A stretch of 35,542 nucleotides of DNA from a virus: the IMG/VR virus record IMGVR_UViG_3300043395_000271, positions 1 to 35,542 of that record. The stretch is one strand, 5' to 3'. A program made the position numbers and the translations under genes. The first letter of the stretch is position 1; every line of letters begins with the position of its first letter. Of this stretch, positions 1-9,600 are shown piece by piece. The notes under the pieces are model-generated. The model had not been told where the DNA came from, did not search any database, and was given only the letters and a program-made list of their open reading frames with translations.

Positions 1-167
1 TCAATGAACATGATGAGCAGGAGATGATCCCACTGCTGGCCGGGATGTACCTGGCAGTAGTTGGGACATCGCTAGAGCTTGGCATGTCAGACAACATGAT
101 CCGGGCGCATATGGAGCGTGCTATCGATTACTTTGAGGCTCAGAACATGGACACGACGAGGCACTAA
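1..167 (+). CDS. Partial hypothetical protein (C-terminal end)
   Basis: An open frame enters from the left edge (first full codon at position 3) and stops at TAA 165-167. It gives about 54 residues of a mostly helical, acidic and Met-rich protein. A hydrophobic stretch (PLLAGMYLAVVG) lies near residues 10-21 of the visible part. Its stop overlaps the next start as TAATG, so the two genes are translationally coupled. It belongs to the + strand module, probably early or accessory genes, and faces the late - strand module. I do not recognise a family, and the start is outside the window. Confidence 0.6.
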   Translation, partial: NEHDEQEMIPLLAGMYLAVVGTSLELGMSDNMIRAHMERAIDYFEAQNMDTTRH

Positions 168-358
168 TGACTGAACACGAAGAAAACCTACGAGACCTAG
201 CCGCCATGTTTGCACTGTGTGGCCTGATGTCAAAGAACGGCTTCTATGAGACAGCCGCCAAGGATGCATACGAGCAGGCAGACATGATGATGGACGCCAG
301 GAAACCCCTGGAGGAGGCTGGCATTGTGGCCATCAAGAAGAGAAAGAAGGCGTCTTGA
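167..358 (+). CDS. Small hypothetical phage protein
   Basis: A 63-residue protein starting at ATG 167, inside the TAATG overlap with the previous gene. It is helical: an acidic N-terminus, a central segment around residues 12-40 with a pattern (NGFYETAAKDAYEQAD) resembling small phage ORFs of unknown function, and a very basic tail (KKRKKAS). No catalytic motif or membrane segment is visible. Its stop TGA at 356-358 overlaps the TTG start of the next gene. The tight coupling on both sides supports a real gene. Function unknown. Confidence 0.65.
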   Translation: MTEHEENLRDLAAMFALCGLMSKNGFYETAAKDAYEQADMMMDARKPLEEAGIVAIKKRKKAS

Positions 359-651
359 ACTACCGCAACTCCAAGCTCACCGAGGTCGTGCGCCAGCTAC
401 CCTGCCAGCAGTGCGGCATCCAAGATGGCACGGTGGTGGCCGCGCACTCAAACCAGCTGCGTGACGGAAAGGGCAAAGGCATCAAGGCCCACGATTACAG
501 GATCGCAGCCTTATGTTACCGATGCCATGCAGACCTGGATCAGGGCAGCAAGATGAGCAAGGAGGAGCGTAGAGATGTATGGGAAGAGGCCCACCGGGGG
601 ACTATCGGTGAGCTCTTCTATCGCGGTCTTATTGACGTTGTAAAGCCTTGA
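355..651 (+). CDS. YbcO/DUF1364-like putative nuclease (HNH-like)
   Basis: A 98-residue protein. The pattern is a CxxC pair near the N-terminus (CQQC, residues 17-20), then AAHSNQ with a candidate catalytic His (about residue 31), then a second pair with His (CYRCHADLD, residues 53-61). This arrangement resembles the YbcO/DUF1364 putative nucleases of lambdoid prophages, which have an HNH-like metal-finger fold; assignment is by motif layout. The start is TTG at 355-357, overlapping the upstream stop as TTGA, with a purine-rich ribosome-binding stretch (AGAAAGAAGG) just upstream. The gene is convergent with the giant - strand gene and their 3' ends overlap by 23 bp (629-651). Possible roles are recombination-junction or DNA-repair nuclease. 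Confidence 0.7.
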   Translation: MNYRNSKLTEVVRQLPCQQCGIQDGTVVAAHSNQLRDGKGKGIKAHDYRIAALCYRCHADLDQGSKMSKEERRDVWEEAHRGTIGELFYRGLIDVVKP

Positions 652-3600
652 TACGTTCATTGAAGTTATTCATCATCCGTTGCTTTTGTTCTTTGTAGCG
701 CTCGATCTGGGCCTTGGTCTGCTCAGTCTCCGGGCGCTTTTGTATTTCCTTGATCGTCTTGTTGATCTTGGAAATCTGATTCTCCAGGTTGTTGGCGTTC
801 TGGATGAATCGGTACTCGGGATTATCCTTCATGAACTCCGAGAGATTCTCACGCTTCTCCCGCATACGCTTCATCTCACCCTCGAGCTCAGCCAGCATCG
901 TGACGTTCTTGTAGAACTTGTCCGACACAGCTGACGGGGTCTCCGTCTCACCATAAGCCTTGCCCAGGATCGGCACCTTGTACGGCGGGGTCTCTTCACC
1001 CTCAGCCTTAGCCTTGACGAAGCCGGCCGCTTTGGAGATCTCACGACCCAGGCCACCCACGTACTGGGAGAAGGCATAGTCAATATCGTCAGCGGTCGGG
1101 CTGTACGCCCCGATGCCGTACTTACCACCACCTGTCAGGTAGTTGATACCGTAGGCCAAACCCTGGCTGATAGCAGATGCATTGTCTCGGCTGCGCTCCC
1201 ATCCAGGCGTGGGGTTGGTAGCACGGTTCTCTTTGGAGATCGGCCGGCCAAAGGCATCCTTGTTATTTGCAATCGCAACAAAAGGATCCGTCAAAGTGGG
1301 CGATATGGTCTGGGACAGGCCACTGGAACCCAGCGGGTTGAATGCATCCAGCACCGCCGAGGCCATGCTCAGGACCGTCTTGGGCAGATCACGCTTACCC
1401 GTCATAGCCCCGGACTGGGTCAGTGCGTACTCGGTCACCAGGCGTGCCACGTTGGGGAACACGTTCAAACCCAAGGGCATGGGGATGATCGCATAGCCCT
1501 GGCCAAACGGGTTGGGGATGATCAGGTTCTTGTTTTTCAGGAACTCAGGGGGCTCGTCTGCGTCAAAGCCTGCGAGGGCCAGGAGCGCAGCTTGCATTGC
1601 CCCAATCATCATGCCGCCGGCGATAACTTTTTTACCACCAGGAGTCAGTCTAACTTTGCCGTTTTCATCACGCTTAAAGATTAACTCTGCCATACGGGCA
1701 GAGCCCTGTACAGAGGCATTAAAGAAGGCAAAGAAGGCGTTTACGTTGGTGGTCCATGCACCCTTGCGGTTGAAGTTAACCGTGAGGTTCTTGGCCAGCT
1801 CAGCAGCCCGATCCTCGGACATGCCAGACTCCAGGCCAGCCTTGAATGCTGACAGACGCACGGCGTTTTCCATGGCGTCGTTGTAGTCAGACAACCAATC
1901 AGCCACAGCCTGGGCAGCACGGCGCACATTGGAGCGGTCCAGACGGGCCATCTCACGTTGAACCAGAGTTGCCTTGTCCTTGGCGCGCGTGAACTGCTCG
2001 CGGTAACCAGTCTGGCCACCAGCGTTGGCGAAGCGCTCGTACAGGTCAATCCACTCCTTAGCCTCGGCATCCTTCGGGGTCTTGCCGCGCAGGTCACGGT
2101 AGATAGCCTTGAGCGCGGGGATAGCCCCGGCCACAACTTCCATGCGCTTGTCTGCGATCGGAGTGCCAGTCAGGTTAACGGCTGCAGACTCCACGTCACG
2201 CACAAAGTTCCAGGCACCGAACACAGGGTTGAACTGGGTGTTCATCGCTGCGATCAGGCGGGTCAGCTCAGCAACCGTGTCCAGCCCGTTCTCAAGCTGG
2301 TGGGCATCCATGTTCTTCAGGGCTTCGACCATGCGCTTGGCACGGGGGTCAGCCGGGTTGAAGATGATGAAGCGGTCCTTGCCGTTGATACGGACAGGGA
2401 ACACGTTAGGCATGTTACGCATGGCCGGGTTGACAGCGTACTGGACCAGCCCAGTCTTCTTGTCAATGCGAGGCGTGCGGGGCTCCTGCAGGATGTTCTC
2501 TGCCGTGTCAGGATCCAAGCCCATAGACTGAAGCTCGGCGATCAGCTTCTTCTTGTTCTTGACCGCATCAGGATTGATGGGCATCCAGAACTCAGGGTTG
2601 GGAGCCTGCAGAGCCATGCCGTATAGAGCACGACCCACGCGGGCTTTCTCAGACCTGACGATCGCCATCTCACGCTGGAGGGCAATGTTGTTCAGGATAT
2701 CCACCACTGTCTTCAGCGAGCCGGTAGCCGTGCGGGAGAAGTCACCCTTGATGGCAAAGCCCTTACCCATGCCAAAGCTCGGGTTCACAAAGTCCAGCTC
2801 GTTGGGATCACGCTTGAGCGGGACGTAGTGTTTGAACATTTCACGCCAGGAGTTGATGCGCTCCTGGGTTTCAAGCCCGTTCTCGACCAGCATGTCCTGG
2901 GTTCCTTCGACAAACTTGTCGATGTCCTTGGCCAGCTCTTCGTACTTGGCTTTCTCTTCCTTACTTAGGCTGTTGAGATACGCAACTGCATCCTCGGTTG
3001 AGATACCAGATCCCTTGCCTGCAATCTCAGGGCTGGCATTACGACTGTCGATTACGTCGTTGTATTCAGCGGCATGGCGGTTGTGCAGGTAAAACTCAAA
3101 CTCGTCAACCTTGACACCCATCTTGTCCATCTTCTCGATGAACGGACGGAACTCACGCTTGAGGAAGTCCATGGTCTGCTTGGCAACACGACCGTGATAC
3201 AGCGTCTCTTTCAGGTAGGCATCAAAGCGGTCAGCGATATCTCCAATCCCTTTGATCACGGCCTGCACGACACGCTTGGTATCAACGTGCTTGTCCTGCC
3301 AGCGGTATGCCCAGTCGTCCATCTTGGACTTCTCAGGAGAATCCCACACAGACAGAGGAGCAGGCTTGCCCTTGTAATTGCGGCGGGTGTTCTCATCCAG
3401 GTTGAGCATGCCCATCACGCTGGCTTCGACGTAGTCATTCAGGGCTGCTTTGGTGAAGCGCTCACCCTTAGATGTCATGATGTCGTTGAAGATGCGCTGC
3501 ACAACGTACTGGTTGTCAAACCCGAACATGTACTTGAGACCTTCGAACAGGCGCTTAGCGGCCAGGACAAACTTGTCCCAGGCGGTGCCCAGCTTGCGCG

Positions 3601-6600
3601 CCATCAGCTTCTCGGCATTGACAGCCCAGTACTCAGACGGGTTGATGTACTGGTAGTAATCGTAGCTTGGCATCAAGCCCATGGCATTTTTATATGCCTC
3701 GATCGACGGGTTCTCAAAGAACTCAAGGATCGCCTGGAAGTAAGCCCGGGCCTTGGGAGACTTCTCTTTCTTGATCGCTTTACCCAGCTTGTCTGCCCAA
3801 TCCATGATCAGGTCTGCCGCAGCATCAGCAGTCATCATCTGCTCAAGGCCGTGGGTGATCTCGTGGCGGATGGTCACAGAATCTTGGACGCCGTTGGTTC
3901 CCTTATATAGACGGACCAAGCGAGCCAGCGAGAAGAACTGACCAGCTGCATTGCTGTCTGCCGGCTGTTGTTTTACAGACAGGCTCAGCCCTTCAAGGAC
4001 GAAGGGGAACTTCTCGTACATCGTCTTGATGGCGGCGTACACGTCATCGCTGATGTTGCCTTCGTTCCACTCTTTAGTGGCCCGGGCAAAGAAGTTCTTG
4101 GCGTCTGTGCGCTTGACCTTGCCTGCAGCGATATTGTCCTTGAGCTGGCTAGCAACATCATCAATCGTATTGATTGCCTCTTGCTCATTCAAGCCGGCTT
4201 CACCCTTCTTGAACTTACGCATGATCGAGCCACGCTTCTGACGCAGGCTCTGGTATCTACGGATCAACGTCTCGCGGTCAGCAACAAAGTTACTCGTGGT
4301 ATCCAGGCTCTCACGCTCAACATCAGGCTGGACGTTAGCCAGAGGAATCTTGGGAGCAAACATCTCCCGAGCTTCATCCTTATGGTTAGAAGCAACTAGG
4401 GTCTCACCCCGGTCAGCCAACAGGTACTGGATAGCTTCGTTGGCTTTGTCCTGGCTATAGACCGTTGCGCGCATGATCTGGCCAGACTTGTACAAGTCAC
4501 CAGTAATGTCGGTCAGGCCCTTGTCCAGATAGAAAGAACCGCCCTCACGCTTTGAGCTGGGCGTGATGAAGCGGTACTCAGTCCCACCCATGTAGGTGAT
4601 CTTGAGGTTGCCATCAGGTGTCTTGACTTCAGCGTTACGGCCAAATGTGTTGAAGAAGTCCATTACCGCAGCAAGGTTCTTCAGGCGCACATCTGCGTTC
4701 TTCTGAGCTTTCTCAAAGTCAAACGTGCGGGGCATCAAGATACCCTGAGCCGTGGTGCCATCATCCTTGGTATAGGTGATGATCTGGCCCATGTTGTTGA
4801 CAGCAGCAAACCCAGCCAGGATGTTGCCGGTCACCATCCAGCGCTTCTCACGACGCACAGTTGCACCCTTGTCGAACAGATCCAGCATGGGGATGTATTC
4901 GAACTTGTCGGTCTCTTGGTTGAACCAAGGCGTCTCAGTCTCTCGCTTCAGCTGGTACACGCTACCAATCTGGGAGAACGTCATCGAGATGGACTTGGCA
5001 TCCCCGTCAGCCAGGGCAATCGTCATCTTCCAGTCAGAGCCGGCCGCAGGGTTCTTGGTCTTCTGCTTGTTCTGGATGTCGGTCACAACGCCCTTGACCA
5101 GCATGCCCTTAGAGTGCTTAACCACCACAGGAGTGCCAATCGGGAACTCGGTCAGGACCGTCTTGATATGGGTGTACTGGGCGTTGTTTTGGCTTTTGAA
5201 GTTTTCAATCTTGACGCGATCAGGTTCCTTCTCTGCCTCCATTTTCTCAACAGCGGCATTAACATAAGCCTTGTGGCGAACGCTTAATTCGGATTTTTTG
5301 TTTCCTGAACCTGAAATAAGATTTTCGTCAACCTGACGCTCGACCTCTTCTTTGGAATAAGGCTTGACCGTGCGCTTAACGTCCACCTTTTCCATGATGG
5401 CGGGCCTGGCAAAGACAGACGCATCACCCTTGTCCTCGGTGATGGCAGCAGACGCAAGGGTCTTGGCGTCCAGGTCAACAGCCTTGGCTTCCAGCTTGTT
5501 GGTGCCCATGCTGTCTTCGCGCTCGATCAGATCGTTGTAGCGCTCAACCAAATCCTTATAAATCTCTTCTTGCTGTTTAATCGACAGGATTGGGATATAC
5601 CCAGTTAGCTTGCGAATATCTTCTTCGCCGGCCTCGGACGGATCCTCTGCAATCTCCATAATCTTCTTGCCGCCCAGGGCTTCATAAACCTCTGGGTTGT
5701 CACGCAGGTATTCCTGGGCAACCTGACCACCATACTCGTTCATGAAGTCAACAGCGCCTTCAGCCGTCACAGCGGACTTGCGTGAAGCCGTGGTGTTGGC
5801 GTTCAGGCTAGCCATCTTCTTGAGCAGGATGGCGGCAGGGCGCATCTCAGCAGGGATGTCAGCCATCATCTGAGAGTACGCAGGCGGGATTACCTGGCCA
5901 GTACGGTGAACACGGCCCAGCATCTGCATGTGGGTGTCGATGTTTACCTCTGGTTGAACAATGATCATGTGACGCTTACGCTGATCCTTGAACTTGCTAG
6001 AGGCGTGCAACGACAGTCCGGTAGAACCAGCTTGGTTCAGGATAATTACGTCAACTGCGCCGCTGTTAAAGTTTTTGACAGCCTTAACACGTTGCTTGAT
6101 GTTGGCAGATCGGCTAGTCAGAATGGGACGGCCACTCTCGTAGTTCAGGGTCATAGTGCGACCCGTGATTTCTTCCGTCTTATAGCCTGCCTTACGCAGC
6201 TCAGCGTGCATGTAGTCGATCGGAGACATGGGTGCAGAACCAAAACCAGCGTTCTCAATGAACTTTTGAATATCATTGAATTGCTTGGTCAATTCAGGCC
6301 CAAGGTCGGCGTCCGTCAAACGATACTCTTCACGTTGTCCGTTCGGGCGCTTGATTGTGACAATCCGTTGTTTCTCAAGGTAACGGTTGTACAGATCCTT
6401 GAATGACAGCTCAACGGCATCGCCAACGTTCAAGTCCATATCATCAGCATAGCTCTTCAAGAAAGAGCCCATGGTGTTAGATACGGTCATGACAACCTTC
6501 TCGCCAGCCTTCAATCTTTCGATAGCGTGACGTACAGAGTCCTGCGCCTTCAAAGACAGCAACATCTGGTTGATCAGATTGTGCATGGTTGAACCAAAGT

Positions 6601-9600
6601 TTGCACTCTGCACCTTGGTCTTTTCGCCTTCTATGGCCAGCTTGGCACCTTGCTTGTCAAACTCTTTTTGTAAGCCTTTGACAACTACTTCCTTGGCGCG
6701 AGAGAAGGCTAGGATGTCACGCATAGACGTAGCCATGTTTTCGGCTGTGGCTTTGTCTACGCTGGTTTCCTGTGTGTTGTACGAGACACCTGCGAACGTG
6801 CGCTCGCGGCGGATGTACTGGCCAACCTGAGTCAGCATACGGGCCACGGTCTGCTGCATTGGAATGCCGCCAGACTTGATGGCTTCTGCCAGATCAGAGA
6901 TCTTATCCACAGCCAGACTCATGTCCGTGCTGGAGTAAAGGTCCATCACGTCAGGACGTTTGGCATACGTAGCCGAGGAGAAGAATGTGCCGAATGCTTT
7001 ACGGACCAAGTTACGAACAAAGGATGCGCGCCCGGTCACCAGGCTTTCACCCGCTTTGGCCTTCTCTCTTTGTTCTTTGGTTCGAGCCTGGGTCTCACCA
7101 GCACCGCCAGCGTTGTGGCTCTCGTCAAAGATCATGTAGTTGCCAGTGGCAAACTGATTGATAAATCTCTGACGCTCGGTCTCTTTGCCTTTAACCGTTT
7201 GTAACTGGGTATACGTAGTGAAAACTACTTTGTAATCACCCAGGCTATCGTTTTGCTGCATCTTCTTGAGAACAGCATCCATCTCTGCACCGCCAGTTTT
7301 TGGAGGTCTGAGAGTTAAGTTGTTCTCAACAATCTCCCCATTAACCTCTCGCAAAAGGGTATAGGGAATCGTTTCGTCATTGTTCGTAATCAGGATATTG
7401 GGCTTAGCTGTATCCAGGCCAAGCTCTTTGGTCATCCCGATATCATCCAAGTCCCGGATCATGTCCGAGTACAGGTTGGGCTTCTCGGTTACAAAGAACG
7501 GAATCTTGTCGTTGATCAGCGCGTAACGGATCATCCCAGCCACAACACGGCCCTTACCCACGCCAGTCTGGTCGCCAATGATGAAGCCTTTGCCGGCCTC
7601 TGCGTTGTAGATGGCCAGGGCTAGAGCATCAACCTGCTCAGCAGAGAACAACACCCGAACGGTCTCAGGATCCATTTCCAGAGACTCAGCAACGTAGTTA
7701 TCCAGGTCTCCGACCGAGCTCTCAATCTTGGCTAGAGAGTTCTCGATCGATTCGGCCATGGCCTTGGGAACCAGGGTTCCAACAGAGCTGGCTTTAGAGT
7801 GGGGATAGTAAGCAACCTGGTTTTCCGTTTCGGTCTCCAGGCCACGGCGCTCTGCTAGGCCAGATCCGACACGTTCACCTGAGACAACGCTAACTCCACC
7901 CAGCTTGGGAAGTCCACGTCCTTCAGCGCCTGCTTCGCCGGCTCGCTTGGCCCGCTCACCTGCGCCGGCCACTGGTTCTCCCTTTGCTCCACGCTCAGAT
8001 ACGTCAGCAGGTTTAGGTTGTACTTCACCAGCGCCTCGCCCACTTGGTTCGCGTTGTCCACGCTCGGTAGGTCTAGCCTCCGACACGCCTCGTTCGCCGC
8101 CTCCAGCGGGTTCTCTTCCTTCAGTGCTAGGTTCGCCACTCGGTCGCTCAGCGCCTCGACCCACTGCTTCTCGCTCAGCTTCCCGCTCGGCACTAACACC
8201 GACGTCAGCTCCGGCGGTGCCACGATCTTCTCGGGATACCATGGGTTCATTTAGCTTCTCCTTCAGTTGTTCGTATGTGGTGATGAGTTCCGGCAGGTCA
8301 GCTGCAGGCAGATCGCGGGATGACTTGCCAACCCCATCAATCACGATCACATCAACGGGATAGGTGGTGCCCTGCTTGGCGTACATGTTGCCGCCGGCAG
8401 TAAAGTGATCCACGACGTTGTACAGGTTGTACAGCTCGTAATAGAAGTCACGCTTGGCACGGCCTCTATAACCCTCGCGGCGTCCCTCTTCGGTTGTGGC
8501 TTGGACACCGCCAACAATCAAGACAGCACGGCCGTCTTCCTTCATCCCAACCAGGGACTTCAGGACAATGTCGTGGTCGATGTTGCTGATCTCACCAGCC
8601 TTGCCAAACGGGGGGTTGGCAATCACAACATCAAAGGCGTTGTTTTCAATGTCCATCTCCAGAGCATTACCCTGGGTAATGTCTGCGCCAGGCATGATGG
8701 ATTTCAAAGCCTCAAAGCGACCCTTGTCCAGCTCGTTGGCTGTAACTTTGTCCGGGTTAGCCGCAATCAACAGCATGCCGTTGCCTGCAGTGGGCTCGAG
8801 TACGCTGGTTTTGTTGGTGATGCCGGCCAGCTCAGACGCCACATAGGCCAGGGGGGCGGGCGTGGAGTAAGCCTGATTGGCTACGCTGGTTGAGCTGCGA
8901 ACAGACAGGTTGGGCTGGCGATCATACAGGTTTACCAACTGGTCATAAATGTCTGCAGGATTCTTGCCGTCTTTGATAATCTGACGAGCGGCAATAACTA
9001 TTCCCGCTTCAATGGCTTCGTCAGCCTGCTTGGCGGTTGTTGTGCCAGGACGAATGTAGATGTCAAACTTATTAGTCAGGAATGAACGAGCGGCATTGAT
9101 ATTGCCAAAATCACGACCAGACATGAACCATTCAGCAATGGCTTCGGAGGCTTTTAGTTTGTTGTCTGGGTTTTCAAACGACCACGTTTCGCCAGCCTCT
9201 TCCTTTAGTTCTTCCATCGACTCAACTTCGATGACTTCTTTCTTGGAGCTAGCACCCTGATCCTGATACTTGCCGGCCATGCCGATGTAGGCACCCTGCA
9301 GGTGATCTAGAGTGATCTGGTCTGCAGCTTCGTCACCCAGCTTGGAACGGATCGTGTCCATCACAAACCGGGCAGCTTCCTTAAACTTGATCTTTCCAAG
9401 GCGGAAAGCTGCATCCATAAGCCGGGTCAGGATCGGCATGAGCTTTTGCTCGTCCTCGGGGACGATGTTCATGCGACCAGGCTTGGTCAAAAGCATGGAC
9501 AGATCACCCAGGGCGTCTTCCAGGTCTTGCTTGGCCTTGGCTTTTTCGTCGGCTTCAGTAGGCTTGACCTCAGGAGCTTCAGGCTCTACTGCTTTGGGAG

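Noticed and set aside
1958-2626. 222-aa + strand ORF
   Set aside because: Antisense to the LPD38-like region of the giant protein. No ribosome site and no recognisable motif.
3074-3910. 278-aa + strand ORF
   Set aside because: It lies wholly antisense to the giant gene. Its translation is rich in His/Leu/Val with no domain pattern, as expected from the reverse frame of a well-coded gene.
7905-8363. 152-aa + strand Pro/Ser/Arg-rich ORF and nearby overlapping ORFs
   Set aside because: They arise from the GC-rich low-complexity linker of the giant protein, which leaves several frames open by composition.
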